Below are positions 17,284 to 26,658 of a stretch of 64,000 nucleotides of DNA, piece by piece. The DNA lies in assembly GCF_019263745.1 (NCBI RefSeq), contig NZ_CP077107.1, positions 2,356,001 to 2,420,000 on the forward strand, written 5' to 3'. The stretch comes from Methanospirillum hungatei (GTDB taxonomy: Archaea; Halobacteriota; Methanomicrobia; Methanomicrobiales; Methanospirillaceae). A program made the translations under genes and the position numbers. The notes beneath the pieces are model-generated. The model did not search any database. It was not told the DNA's origin and saw nothing but the letters and a program-made list of their open reading frames with translations. Within the stretch, counting starts at the first letter, position 1. Each line of letters opens with the position of its first letter.

Positions 17284-18267
17284 ATGGTATTATCTCATAT
17301 ACGTGAAGACATTCAGGCGATTATATCAAAAGATCCGGCTGCAAAAAGTATGGTTGAGGTTCTCCTCTGCTACCCGGGATTACATGCATTAGTATTGCAC
17401 CGTATTGCCCATAAGGCCTGGATTCATAACCGGTTTCTGACAGGACGGTTTCTGTCACATATTGCCCGCTTTTTTACCGGGATTGAGATTCATCCGGGTG
17501 CAGTTATTGGCAGACGGGTGGTGATAGATCACGGGATGGGTGTGGTGATTGGGGAGACGGCTGAAGTTGGCGATGATGTTCTCATTTACATGGGTGTGGT
17601 GCTTGGTGGAACTGCACTGAAAAATGTAAAACGTCACCCCACAATAGCCAAAGGAGTGGTCATTGGCTCTGGTGCCTCCGTCTTAGGGCCGATTCATGTG
17701 GGGGAATATGCTAAGATTGGTGCAGGAGCGGTTGTTGTCCGTGATGTACCTCCCGGAGCCACTGTTGTCGGAGTTCCTGGCCGTATTGCCGGCCTTGAGA
17801 AATACACTTCACAGGATAACATTCGCGATTCTGCCATGCCTGACCCGACCCTTCGGGTTCTCAGCAGGCTTCTTGAGCGGCAGCAGGTGCTTGAAGATCG
17901 GATATTCAGACTTGAACGAGAGAATGCACTTTTGAAAGGCGGAGTGGATATTAAAATCTCCGGAGACAGGGAGTCTGAAGTCCTGAATGCCTTAAGGCAG
18001 GTGATTGATCCTGAGATCGGACATAGTATTGTGGATGTCGATCTGATCCGGTCAATAACCATAGCAGAGACGCTGGTAAAGATTGAAATGGCAATAAACT
18101 GCGATGCATGCCCGCTTCAGGACTATCTCATCGACCAGGTTTCAGCACGGGTCCGCCTTATCCCCTGGGTCTCTGATGTTGAGATAACCGTTATCCATGA
18201 TCCCTGGGACTGGAAGATCTCTGCTGAAAACACTGAATGCAGTCCGGTAATGGATAAAACAATATAA
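17284..18267 (+). CDS. cysE: Serine O-acetyltransferase fused to a DUF59/MIP18 domain
   Basis: 327 residues. The first 190 or so form a CysE: an N-terminal helical part and hexapeptide repeats with the catalytic HGMGVVIGETAEVGDDV region and VVGVPGRI end. It makes O-acetylserine for CysK (38778). After a coiled-coil linker (about 198-225) comes a DUF59/MIP18-like domain (about 232-315) with VIDPEIGHSIVDVDLI and a cysteine in CDACP, a family tied to Fe-S assembly. The fusion is unusual and suggests cysteine synthesis coupled to Fe-S delivery (inference). A TATA-like GAATAAATAA lies near 17234. Confidence 0.88.
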   Translation: MVLSHIREDIQAIISKDPAAKSMVEVLLCYPGLHALVLHRIAHKAWIHNRFLTGRFLSHIARFFTGIEIHPGAVIGRRVVIDHGMGVVIGETAEVGDDVLIYMGVVLGGTALKNVKRHPTIAKGVVIGSGASVLGPIHVGEYAKIGAGAVVVRDVPPGATVVGVPGRIAGLEKYTSQDNIRDSAMPDPTLRVLSRLLERQQVLEDRIFRLERENALLKGGVDIKISGDRESEVLNALRQVIDPEIGHSIVDVDLIRSITIAETLVKIEMAINCDACPLQDYLIDQVSARVRLIPWVSDVEITVIHDPWDWKISAENTECSPVMDKTI

Positions 18268-18341
18268 GTATGGGTATAAGCGGATTCCTTATACCTCACC
18301 ATATTTTGACATAGATCCATATGCCGTGATTATAGGTGGCA

Positions 18342-18674
18342 TCATCTTCCTGGTGGCTCATCCATTCCTGACTCATTGATATTATCCTCGTACTCCGAAT
18401 AAAGGGTGGAAAGAAATTCTTTTACATCTTCTACTGAAAACCTGGTTGATATGATGATATCCGGATCATGGACCATTCCCTGGATGGATAATGACGAGGA
18501 TGTATCAACCCTGAAGAAGGTTAACGGACCGATAGTATAAGTGGTAGCCATTTTGGTATTGACCAGAAACTGAATAAAATTTGAATCGGGTTTCGGATCT
18601 ACATGAAAGGTATATCTGAAAATTCCCTGAGTGCATGTTGCCACTTTTGCCCGATATGTTATACTGACTGGCAT
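18342..18674 (-). CDS. Uncharacterised 110-residue protein, sulfur operon
   Basis: No family recognised. Mixed alpha/beta content with a C-terminal helix (DVKEFLSTLYSEYED). It is the last gene of the moaD-moaE-desulfurase operon, overlapping the desulfurase by 16 bases. It aligns weakly along its whole length with the product at 33597-33914 (shared YT, FI, GxL..F, GM..DP.I and a final EF...L...Y pattern), so the two may form a small family. One cysteine (C13) is present; a sulfur-transfer role is only suggested by position. Confidence 0.6.
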   Translation of the reverse strand: MPVSITYRAKVATCTQGIFRYTFHVDPKPDSNFIQFLVNTKMATTYTIGPLTFFRVDTSSSLSIQGMVHDPDIIISTRFSVEDVKEFLSTLYSEYEDNINESGMDEPPGR

Positions 18675-19831
18675 ATTGCGTTGATAGCATCAGCGATCTG
18701 AGCACACTCCTCAGGAGTGTTCATGTATGACAAACTGATACGTACAGCCCCTTTTCCCTCTGTTAGGCGGGAGTGAATCCACGGTGCACAGTGGAGACCA
18801 CTTCTTGAGATGATCCGGTATGCTTTCGCAAGGATGTACCCGATATCATCAGGATCGAGCCCGGATATCTGAAATGATACAAGGGGGGTCTGTGGGTTTT
18901 CATGGAGTAAGGATACTCCTTTGATGCCGAGCAGCTGCTGAATCAGGTCAGAGATCATTCCCATAGACTTCTTTTGTATGGATTCTATCCCGATATCCTG
19001 AACAAATGCAATGCCCGCTGCAAGTCCTGCAATACCAGGGAAGTTTGGTGTCCCTGCTTCAAATCGTTCAGGCATTGATTCCGGCTGAACTGGTGAGGAC
19101 GAATCTGTCCCGGTACCCCCCTGTCGTACCGGGTAAATCAGGTCAGGACTTCTCAGAAAGAACCCCCCTGTTCCTGGAACTCCAAAAAGATACTTGTGGC
19201 CGGTAAAAACAAATGCATCACAAGATGTCCTTGAGAGATCGACTGGGATCTGCCCGGCACTCTGCGCTCCGTCAATAATGGAGTAAGTGTCTGCTTCATC
19301 CATGATGCGGGAGATTTCTTTGATATTCTGAATTGTTCCGGTTACATTTCCTGCATGAGAGATGATCCCAAGTTTTGTATCATCCCGAATAGCCTCACTT
19401 ACATCTTCAGGATCGATTACCCCGTTTGCATTCGGAGGAATGACCGTCACCGAGATCCTGCCCGTCTTTTGCAATTTATACAATGGGCGGATTACCGAAT
19501 TATGCTCAAATGATGTGGTAATGACATGAAATGGTTCTTTCTCCTGTGCAGCAAATCCGTGTAAAAGGAGATTGAGTGAATCGGTGGCATTTGCGGTAAA
19601 TACATATGCATCAGGATCTCTAGTATTAAAAAAGTTGGCAAGTTTTCTTCGTGTTTCGAACAGGTAGTCAGGTACATCCTGTAAGGTGGTTCTTCCCTGT
19701 TCAAGATAGGGTCCGGCTGCTGCCTGTGATACCGCGGCTAAAACTGATGGTGGTTTCTGCCAGGTTGTTGCAGCATTATTTGCATAAATTATTGAGTTCT
19801 GAATGGTATCAGGATTATTCTTTTTCTCCAT
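18659..19831 (-). CDS. Cysteine desulfurase-like class-V PLP enzyme
   Basis: 390 residues. Seen: YANNAATTWQKPP start, IDGAQSAGQ, PLP lysine in FTGHKYLFGVPGTGG, and a cysteine in SGLHCAPW at the position of the SufS/CsdA active-site cysteine, with no long loop (group II). It overlaps moaE upstream by 17 bases and the small unknown gene downstream. The context suggests it supplies sulfur to the MoaD C-terminus for molybdopterin synthesis, the task of IscS-like enzymes in bacteria. Confidence 0.87.
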   Translation of the reverse strand: MEKKNNPDTIQNSIIYANNAATTWQKPPSVLAAVSQAAAGPYLEQGRTTLQDVPDYLFETRRKLANFFNTRDPDAYVFTANATDSLNLLLHGFAAQEKEPFHVITTSFEHNSVIRPLYKLQKTGRISVTVIPPNANGVIDPEDVSEAIRDDTKLGIISHAGNVTGTIQNIKEISRIMDEADTYSIIDGAQSAGQIPVDLSRTSCDAFVFTGHKYLFGVPGTGGFFLRSPDLIYPVRQGGTGTDSSSPVQPESMPERFEAGTPNFPGIAGLAAGIAFVQDIGIESIQKKSMGMISDLIQQLLGIKGVSLLHENPQTPLVSFQISGLDPDDIGYILAKAYRIISRSGLHCAPWIHSRLTEGKGAVRISLSYMNTPEECAQIADAINAICQSV

Positions 19832-20213
19832 GTATCCATGCGACCTTGTCGTTGAAGACGTCTGCTTTCCAGATTGGTACCCGAATTTTTAATTCGTCGA
19901 TGATATATCGTGCGGCTAAAAATGCTTCATTCCGGTGGCCTGCTGCGACGGCAATGAGGACAATTACTTCGCCTATATGCATCTCTCCATACCGGTGAGT
20001 CACCTGTGCACGAATAGGGCCCCATTTGGAATCAGCCTCTCTCACAATGATTCCAAGTTCTTTTTCAGCCTCATCAATATCCGTTTCAAACAGGAGATGA
20101 TCCATTCTATCTGCCCGGACTGTTCCGGCAAAAAGGACCAAAGCTCCTGTCTCTGGGGAGATAAGGTCAAACAAGTGTGAGGTGTCTATCGGTTCTTTCT
20201 GGATATGTATCAT
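19815..20213 (-). CDS. moaE: Molybdopterin synthase catalytic subunit
   Basis: 132 residues. MoaE with MoaD-thiocarboxylate converts precursor Z (cPMP) to molybdopterin. Family features seen: VLFAGTVR, THRYGEMHIGE, AAGHRNEAF, and the active-site lysine region LKIRVPIWKAD followed by WIHG. It directly follows moaD with no gap. Methanogens need this cofactor for formate dehydrogenase and formylmethanofuran dehydrogenase. Confidence 0.93.
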   Translation of the reverse strand: MIHIQKEPIDTSHLFDLISPETGALVLFAGTVRADRMDHLLFETDIDEAEKELGIIVREADSKWGPIRAQVTHRYGEMHIGEVIVLIAVAAGHRNEAFLAARYIIDELKIRVPIWKADVFNDKVAWIHGEKE

Positions 20214-20492
20214 TTAGCCTCCGGAAACAGGTGGGTAGATTATGAGTTCATCCCCATCCTGAAGGTCTGTAGAATCAGTCTCTTCGTTCAGGATTCGATC
20301 TTTGTTTTTGAGTATAATAACATACCTTCTTACTACTCCGTTCTCATCAAAGAGCAGGGATTGTTTCTTTTCATCCTCCCCGGTAAGGAGTTCGAGAAAT
20401 TCCTGGACTGTTGTTCCTGGTGTAACTTCAATGTCGCCTTCTTTTCCAAAGAACTCAACAAATCGTGCATATGTCTGATAATGAATTTTCAT
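20214..20492 (-). CDS. moaD: Molybdopterin synthase sulfur carrier subunit
   Basis: 92 residues from the ATG at 20492, chosen because AAGGAGAAG lies just upstream; a longer frame to 20537 has no such site. Beta-grasp fold with DGDELIIYPPVSGG at the end; the C-terminal Gly-Gly is thiocarboxylated. First gene of an operon moaD-moaE-desulfurase-unknown, all abutting or overlapping. A 6-base hairpin (AGGCAA/TTGCCT, 20632-20646) lies in the leader region upstream, of unknown meaning. Confidence 0.9.
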   Translation of the reverse strand: MKIHYQTYARFVEFFGKEGDIEVTPGTTVQEFLELLTGEDEKKQSLLFDENGVVRRYVIILKNKDRILNEETDSTDLQDGDELIIYPPVSGG

Positions 20493-20740
20493 ATCTTCTC
20501 CTTTCTGGGTAAATCCTTTCAATGTATTAACGGGCATGTCTCTCCCTCAGGATGTCCACTCTGGGAATCTTCTTCGAAAGTCCATGGTATGCAATAAGTA
20601 GGGGGTATTATCCACGAATATTCTATGATTCAGGCAAGTATTGCCTAAACAGAGTGAACTTGGTTACCTGAAGAGTGAGGTTAGTGAGGAAGATCTCTTT
20701 GATCTGACCTTCTGGAATGCACTCAATTCCTAACCTTTTT

Positions 20741-21505
20741 TTATAAACTGACTTCTATCCCGGATATCCGTTCCGGATGCGAATAGATATTCATTTTTCT
20801 TCCCCGGACAAATCCAATTATGGTTAGCCCCTTACCCTGAGCAAGACGTATAGCAAGGGTTGTTGTCGCTCCCCTGGAGACAATAAGCGGGATATTTGCA
20901 ACAAGGCACTTTCGTGCCATCTCTGAAGATATCCGCCCTGATATTACTGCATAACAGTGAGATAAGTCAATGTCATTTTGCAGGGCATAGCCAATCACCC
21001 GGTCAAGAGCATTATGTCTACCAATATCTTCTGCAACGGTATGGACTCCATCAATACCGGCAAGTCCGACTACATGGATACCCCCTGTCAATCGGTGAAG
21101 GTCTGAATCCAGAATTCCTTTTATTGTCTCATGAATTCTTTCTCCGGATATGTGAAAATCTGAAGTGATGTCCGGGAGCCTTGCAGGATCAAGGTATGAA
21201 CTGTCTCCCCCACATCCTGAGAGGACTGTTTTTGTTCCACTGCGGATGTGTGCCCGGTGAATAGTAAGTACTCTGATCTGGTTTCCTTCAATCTGCAGTG
21301 AGTCAATCTCCTGGCAATGAGAGATGATTCCCTCCGTCACCAGATACCCCATGACAAATTCCTCAAGCCTGGTCGGACTGGTCATGGCGTTCAGGATCTT
21401 CCTGCCATTGACCCAGATGGTATACTGCTCTTCAATAATTACTTCATGAGTCCGTGCTGTGTAAATGCCATCCTCTTCTCCATAACAGGGAAGTATTTCA
21501 TACAT
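20741..21505 (-). CDS. fdhD: FdhD, sulfur transferase for formate dehydrogenase
   Basis: 254 residues. It keeps the FdhD core motifs EDIGRHNALDRVIG and SGRISSEMARK and the final YSHPERIS. In the loop where bacterial FdhD usually has CxxC, only the first cysteine is present (SGCGGDSS). FdhD takes sulfur from a desulfurase and sulfurates the Mo/W cofactor of formate dehydrogenase. It follows the desulfurase at 21508 by two bases, a dedicated donor-acceptor operon. Formate dehydrogenase itself is not in the window. Confidence 0.92.
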   Translation of the reverse strand: MYEILPCYGEEDGIYTARTHEVIIEEQYTIWVNGRKILNAMTSPTRLEEFVMGYLVTEGIISHCQEIDSLQIEGNQIRVLTIHRAHIRSGTKTVLSGCGGDSSYLDPARLPDITSDFHISGERIHETIKGILDSDLHRLTGGIHVVGLAGIDGVHTVAEDIGRHNALDRVIGYALQNDIDLSHCYAVISGRISSEMARKCLVANIPLIVSRGATTTLAIRLAQGKGLTIIGFVRGRKMNIYSHPERISGIEVSL

Positions 21506-21507
21506 AT

Positions 21508-22689
21508 TCAGATACCCTCCGAGATTTCTGTCACCGCTTCTACAAATTTATTAATTTCTTCTCTTGTATTGTAGAGATACAAGCTTGCCCTGACCGTTCC
21601 TTCAGAGATAGCGAAATGTTCCATCAGTGGTATACAGCAATGATGACCAGATCGAACCATGATGTCATATTGATCATCCAGCAGGTGGGCGGATTCATGC
21701 GGATGCTGACCCTCGATAGTAAAAGAGACAACACCAAGACGTGAGTCTGTCCCTTTTGGTCCATACATCGTAACTCCGGGTATCTGTAAGAGCCCGCATA
21801 TCATATCACGGGTCAGGGATAATTCATGTTCATGGATTTCCCTCATTCCAACGTGGTTTAGAATTCGTATGGCTTCCCGAAGGCCTACTGCTCCGGTTAT
21901 GTGAGGGGTCCCTGCTTCATATTTCATATAACCGTCTTCCAACGTGTATTCGCTGGTCGTTACCGATTTGATGCTCCCGCCACCCAGAATAAATGGTTCC
22001 AGGTCCGGCTCTTTCATCCAGAGGGCACCGGTTCCGGTTGGCCCAAGCATCTTATGGCCGGAGAATGAAAGATAATCACACCCGATATCTGATACGTCAA
22101 CTGGAATATGAGGTACGGACTGTGCACCGTCTAGCAGGGTTTTAATATCATGGTCATGAGAGATGGAACATATCTCTTTTACCGGCTGGATGGTTCCTGT
22201 TACATTTGAAACGTGGGTGAAGGTAATAAGTCTGGTCTCCTTTTGAATGAGTTCTGAAAAAGACTCGGGGTGCAGATATCCCTCTGCATCAGGCCTGACA
22301 AAGTCCACGTTGATACCCTTTTTTCTCAGTTGCATCCATGGGAGTATGTTGGAATGATGCTCCAGGACTGATGTGATTACATGATCCCCCGGATTCAGTC
22401 GGAGGCCATACGCGACCTGGTTAATCCCTTCGGTGCAGTTTTTTCCAAAAATACAAACCCCGTCTGTTCCACCAATGAATGATTTTACCCTCTCATGTGC
22501 ATCCCAATAGAGTTGTGAACTCACCTGGGAGAGACGGTGAACCCCTCTTCCAACATTTGATCTGGATGAAGTCTCATATTCATCCATAACCTCCAATACA
22601 GAGGATGGCATCAGGCTGGTAGATGCATTATCAAAATAGATGAGATCCTGAGTGAGAGATATGTCTTCCCGAATCGTTTGTATATTCAT
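21508..22689 (-). CDS. Cysteine desulfurase, SufS/CsdA type, paired with FdhD
   Basis: 393 residues from the ATG at 22689, chosen because GGGGGA precedes it at a good distance and the product begins at the usual SufS point (MNIQTIREDISL...IYFDNAST). Seen: SNVGRGVHR, LDGAQSVPH, PLP lysine in FSGHKMLGPTG and active-site cysteines in SGHHCC (group II). It is the closest relative in the window to the C-terminal half of the fusion at 8782. First gene of a desulfurase-fdhD operon; a likely TATA (TTATATAG, about 22730) lies about 40 bases upstream of the start. Confidence 0.9.
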   Translation of the reverse strand: MNIQTIREDISLTQDLIYFDNASTSLMPSSVLEVMDEYETSSRSNVGRGVHRLSQVSSQLYWDAHERVKSFIGGTDGVCIFGKNCTEGINQVAYGLRLNPGDHVITSVLEHHSNILPWMQLRKKGINVDFVRPDAEGYLHPESFSELIQKETRLITFTHVSNVTGTIQPVKEICSISHDHDIKTLLDGAQSVPHIPVDVSDIGCDYLSFSGHKMLGPTGTGALWMKEPDLEPFILGGGSIKSVTTSEYTLEDGYMKYEAGTPHITGAVGLREAIRILNHVGMREIHEHELSLTRDMICGLLQIPGVTMYGPKGTDSRLGVVSFTIEGQHPHESAHLLDDQYDIMVRSGHHCCIPLMEHFAISEGTVRASLYLYNTREEINKFVEAVTEISEGI

Positions 22690-22787
22690 AATTTTCCCCC
22701 GATGTGTCCTTATTTGCACTATTTTAGGATTCCTATATAAGGGTCTATACTGGTCACGAGTATTTATGGTATATGGCATCAAACATA

Positions 22788-22803
22788 TTTCACAATTGTG
22801 AAA
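22788..22803. promoter_or_regulatory. Palindrome TTTCACAATTGTGAAA at the nadA start
   Basis: A perfect 16-base palindrome ending nine bases before the probable nadA ATG (22812). It recurs in core form at 32120, 42746 and, with one change, 42554. A TATA-like TATTTATGGTATATGG lies about 20-30 bases upstream on the plus strand, so the palindrome would cover the nadA transcription start, a typical repressor position. It could also act on the divergent desulfurase gene. Confidence 0.65.
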
Positions 22804-22811
22804 ATAGAAAA

Positions 22812-23804
22812 ATGACATATATTCGACCTACAGAGTCTGAAATCCAATCGCTCAAAGAGGAAATAGCCGCTTTAAAAAAAGAACAGGATGCAATAATTCT
22901 GGCCCACAATTATCAAAGGCCTGAAATATACGATATAGCGGATAAGATCGGAGATTCCCTTGAGTTATCACTTGCCGCCCGTGATGCCCGGGCCGAATGT
23001 ATCATTTTTTGTGGTGTTGATTTTATGGCAGAGACTGCAAAAATTCTCTCTCCTGATGCCAGCGTGTACCTTCCAGCAGAAGAGGCTTATTGTCCCATGG
23101 CGAGTATGGTGTCTGAATCTGATGTATTTTCTTTGAAAGAGCAGTACCCGGATGCCGACGTTGTGTCGTATGTCAACACCTCCGCATCCACGAAAGCTCT
23201 GTCAGATATCTGCTGCACATCAGCGAATGCCATTGAGATTGTACGTTCATGTGCATCTGATCAGGTTATTTTTCTTCCAGATCAGAATCTGGCCTCCTAT
23301 GTCCAGTGTTTTTCAGATAAATTAATCATTCCCGGAAGAGGGAATTGTTATGTCCATGATCGGATTACACCGATAATGGTAGATAATATGCGGGCATTTC
23401 ATCGGAAAGCCCCATTTATTGCCCATCCAGAATGCAGACCTGAAGTAATTAATATCGCCGATGCAGTCTGTTCTACGAGCGGGATGATTGCATACTGCCA
23501 GGATCATCCTGCAGAGGCTTTTATCATCGGGACTGAAAATGGTATGATCGAACGTTTAAAGCGTGAAATTCCTGAAAAGCGATTTTATGCTATCGGGGGG
23601 ATATGCACTCCCATGAAACAGACAACCCTGGATACTGTAAAAGATTCACTCCTATCCGGTGCTGGAGAAGTCACTCTGGAAAAATCTCTAATTTATACGG
23701 CACGTGGAGCTCTTGAACGCATGCTCCAGATTTCAGGAAGGAAAAAAAATATCCCGTGCCGACAGATGAAGAAGAGTGGGCCGGGGATTATTATACGAAA
23801 GTGA
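22812..23804 (+). CDS. nadA: Quinolinate synthase
   Basis: 330 residues from the ATG at 22812; a longer frame from 22773 would place the palindrome inside the gene, so the shorter start is preferred. NadA condenses iminoaspartate with dihydroxyacetone phosphate for NAD synthesis, using a [4Fe-4S] cluster. Seen: LAHNYQRPEIYDIADKIGDS, CGVDFMAETAKIL, a cysteine in EAYCPMA, VHPEC-like AHPEC, STSGMI and GGICTPMK; cysteines near residues 100, 190 and 275 fit the cluster ligands. Divergent from a cysteine desulfurase, which could provide cluster sulfur. Confidence 0.93.
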   Translation: MTYIRPTESEIQSLKEEIAALKKEQDAIILAHNYQRPEIYDIADKIGDSLELSLAARDARAECIIFCGVDFMAETAKILSPDASVYLPAEEAYCPMASMVSESDVFSLKEQYPDADVVSYVNTSASTKALSDICCTSANAIEIVRSCASDQVIFLPDQNLASYVQCFSDKLIIPGRGNCYVHDRITPIMVDNMRAFHRKAPFIAHPECRPEVINIADAVCSTSGMIAYCQDHPAEAFIIGTENGMIERLKREIPEKRFYAIGGICTPMKQTTLDTVKDSLLSGAGEVTLEKSLIYTARGALERMLQISGRKKNIPCRQMKKSGPGIIIRK

Positions 23805-23886
23805 TGGGTAACATGATCGATATTGAAAGGAAAAATCCCTCTTTTTTGATACTATGGATGGCTTTTTCAGGGGGCAGGCGGGTATC

Positions 23887-25359
23887 ATGATTCGCGGTTC
23901 AGTTGGAACGGTACAGACTCAGGTTCACACATTTTCTTCACCATTAACACTCGAAAGCGGAGCGGTTCTCCCGTCAGTTACGGTTGCGTATGAAACATAT
24001 GGCTCGCTCAACCCGGATCACTCCAACGCAATTCTCATCTGTCATGCTTTGACTGGTGATGCCCATGTTGCCGGGTACCATGAAGGAGATGACAAGCCCG
24101 GGTGGTGGGAGATGGTTATTGGTCCTGGAAAAGCTTTTGATACAGATAGGTTCTTTATCATCTGTTCAAATGTCCTGGGTGGATGCAAAGGGACAACCGG
24201 CCCTTCATCGGTCAATCCTGAAACTGGAAAGATATACGGGGCATCATTCCCTGTGATAACGATTGCTGATATGGTGATGGTCCAGAAAAGACTGATAGAT
24301 AATCTAGGAATCACGAATCTCTTTGCAGTTGCCGGGGGCTCCATGGGCGGAATGCAGGCACTCCAGTGGAGTGTTTCATATCCTGATATGCTGAGCCGGG
24401 TGGTTGTAATAGCAAGTACTGCGTATTCAACGCCACAGCAGATAGCCTTTAACGAAGTCGGCCGGTGTGCAATCCGTTCAGATCCATCCTGGAATAATGG
24501 CCAGTATTATGATCAGGAATGTCCAGCCTCTGGTCTTGCACTTGCACGGATGATCGGTCATATCACATATCTGTCAGATGAATCGATGCACCAGAAATTT
24601 GGCAGGGATTTACAGGAAAAAGCTGGCTATAGTTATGATTTTACGACAGACTTCCAGGTAGAGAGTTACCTTCATCACCAGGGAGATCGGTTTGTTGAGC
24701 GATTTGATGCAAATTCATATTTGTACATCACCAAAGCAGTCGATTATTTTGATCTGACCGTGAATGGCTCCCTGATTGATGCGTTTAAGGATATGAAAGC
24801 AAAATGCATGGTGATCGCCGTCAGTTCAGACTGGTTATATCCACCATATCTTTCACGGGAGATTGTATCCGCTCTGGCTCAGCTGGATAAAACTGTCGAA
24901 TACTGTGAGATTCGATCCAATCATGGACATGATGCATTTCTGCTGGAATCAGGACAGATGAACTACCTTCTGGGGCGTTTTCTCTCGCACCTAACAGTTT
25001 CAGATCTGATGATCCGGAGTGTGCCAACGGTTCGCGAGACCGTGACCATTAAAGGTGCGGCGGCTCTGATGATTGCTGAAGCAGTTAATCACCTTCCGAT
25101 TGTTTCGTCAGATGGCAGCCTTGTTGGTATTGTCACATCCTGGGATATCTCCCGGTCGGTGGCGCAGGATGTGAAAACTCTTGAAGATATTATGACCCGG
25201 ACCGTCCTTACTGCAACACCAGGAGAACATATCAGTAAAGCAGTAAACCGTATGCAAAAGAACCGGATATCCGCCTTGCCTGTGGTTGATGAAGAAAACC
25301 GGGTTGTTGGTATAATTACTGCAGAACGTTTATCACGCCTGGTTATCAGGTGTGAATGA
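23887..25359 (+). CDS. metX: Homoserine O-acetyltransferase with C-terminal CBS pair
   Basis: 490 residues from the ATG at 23887 (an in-frame ATG at 23854 lacks a ribosome site). The first 375 or so form an alpha/beta-hydrolase MetX: nucleophile Ser in GGSMGGMQ, Asp in SSDWLYPP, His in NHGHDAF. The remainder is two CBS motifs ([18 protein letters not shown] and [15 protein letters not shown]), which usually bind adenosine nucleotides or SAM and could give feedback control. The product, O-acetylhomoserine, would be used by MetY at 39847. The N-terminus begins GSVGTVQTQ. Confidence 0.92.
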   Translation: MIRGSVGTVQTQVHTFSSPLTLESGAVLPSVTVAYETYGSLNPDHSNAILICHALTGDAHVAGYHEGDDKPGWWEMVIGPGKAFDTDRFFIICSNVLGGCKGTTGPSSVNPETGKIYGASFPVITIADMVMVQKRLIDNLGITNLFAVAGGSMGGMQALQWSVSYPDMLSRVVVIASTAYSTPQQIAFNEVGRCAIRSDPSWNNGQYYDQECPASGLALARMIGHITYLSDESMHQKFGRDLQEKAGYSYDFTTDFQVESYLHHQGDRFVERFDANSYLYITKAVDYFDLTVNGSLIDAFKDMKAKCMVIAVSSDWLYPPYLSREIVSALAQLDKTVEYCEIRSNHGHDAFLLESGQMNYLLGRFLSHLTVSDLMIRSVPTVRETVTIKGAAALMIAEAVNHLPIVSSDGSLVGIVTSWDISRSVAQDVKTLEDIMTRTVLTATPGEHISKAVNRMQKNRISALPVVDEENRVVGIITAERLSRLVIRCE

Positions 25360-25457
25360 GAAAAATATTATTTGGGATCTGGCCCGAGGGAATCTGGATG
25401 ATAGTGATCATCTACACACATTCCTTATTTTACAGTTGAATAATCCTTTCAAGACTA

Positions 25458-26147
25458 TTAAAAACTAGTAATATTGTACCGTATTGAAGTCATACGCACA
25501 AAAACGGTTACGATCATACATGCGATAAATCCATCAGTACTTGAAAACCCTGCCATGGACATCAGCACATATGCTGTGGCACCAGCAAAAGATGCTATGG
25601 CATAGAACTGGCTTGGTTTAAAGAGTTCAGGAATTTTAGCAAATAATATGTCTCGTAGCACCCCTCCGAAAGAAGCGGTGATTACTCCCATGATGGGGGC
25701 AATAATGGGGGGTATCCCACTGGTTAGTGCGTACATGGTGCCAAGATATGCCCACATACCAAGAGCGAACGAATCAATAAAGGCAAAGGTCCCTGAAGTT
25801 CCGAAGATCAGTCTGGTAATCGACTGAAAAAAACCAGAAGAACGTTTCTGTTTTCCGGGGAGATCTGTCCTTGATATTGGAATAAGAATAATTCCAATTA
25901 TCCCCACGATGAAGATGCTGATAAGATAAATCGGATCAGCCAGCCAGAAGAGGGGATACCTGTCGAGCAACAAATCCCGGATTGTTCCCCCTCCAACGGC
26001 TACTATCACTGCTATGACAAGTGCACCAAAATAGTCCATCCCGTTTTTTCGTGCATCATACACACCGGTGGATGCAGAGAGCATTATTGCAATCCATTGT
26101 ATGACGGTCTGAAAAAGAAGAACCATATCAGTGATTTCAGGATCCAT
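25458..26147 (-). CDS. YadS/UPF0126-type membrane protein
   Basis: 229 residues with about seven membrane spans and two internal repeats, each carrying the family signature GGGxxRDxxL: VGGGTIRDLLLDRYP (about 50-65) and FGGVLRDILFAKIPE (about 155-170). This family is related to TRIC-type cation channels and includes putative glycine/amino-acid transporters. Transported species not known here. It stands alone, convergent with metX. Confidence 0.82.
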   Translation of the reverse strand: MDPEITDMVLLFQTVIQWIAIMLSASTGVYDARKNGMDYFGALVIAVIVAVGGGTIRDLLLDRYPLFWLADPIYLISIFIVGIIGIILIPISRTDLPGKQKRSSGFFQSITRLIFGTSGTFAFIDSFALGMWAYLGTMYALTSGIPPIIAPIMGVITASFGGVLRDILFAKIPELFKPSQFYAIASFAGATAYVLMSMAGFSSTDGFIACMIVTVFVRMTSIRYNITSF

Positions 26148-26658
26148 GAAAGGACTTTCAGCTCCTCAATTTGCGTATTCTTATCTCTTGCTTGTCTATA
26201 TTGTCCGCACTGTGATAAACTATCATGCCCAGTGACTTGGGGTTTGGAATAAATGTATAGAATGCAGGGTTTCCTGACAACGGTAACATATTTGTCTCAT
26301 TTTTTGGAAAACTGAAAAAATCTGATATTCCGACATTTTTTTCCTCCTTCGGATTGTGAAAATTACTGGCATCTTTTGCCTGAAAATCAGTTTATTTTTA
26401 TTCGGTGACCAAACGGTATAAGGTTCACATCATCGTGAACACTATTCGGAATGAAAAGATATGACATATATCAGGCATAAACCGGTCTCTCGGAATACGT
26501 ATCTGTCAGAGGTACCGGCAGGACTATTCCGTTTAGGTATAATGCGTTCCTGTTGTTAAATTCACAATTCTCGATAATTTTGCACAGAGGTGCAGAGCAT
26601 CATCTTTTGATTACCCTGATCCTGGTCAATGGATCCCTTACAACAGGAACGAATCATG
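26148..26658. other. Long A/T-rich intergenic region
   Basis: 511 bases between two divergent membrane-protein genes. It has a 6-base inverted repeat (GTTCAC at 26423, GTGAAC at 26435, six-base spacer) and several T-runs. No convincing ORF or RNA gene was seen. Confidence 0.5.

Noticed and set aside
26423-26440. GTTCAC/GTGAAC repeat as another TTCACAATTGTGAA operator
   Set aside because: The half-sites are six bases apart instead of four, so the symmetry differs, and it is not placed at a TATA-like sequence.
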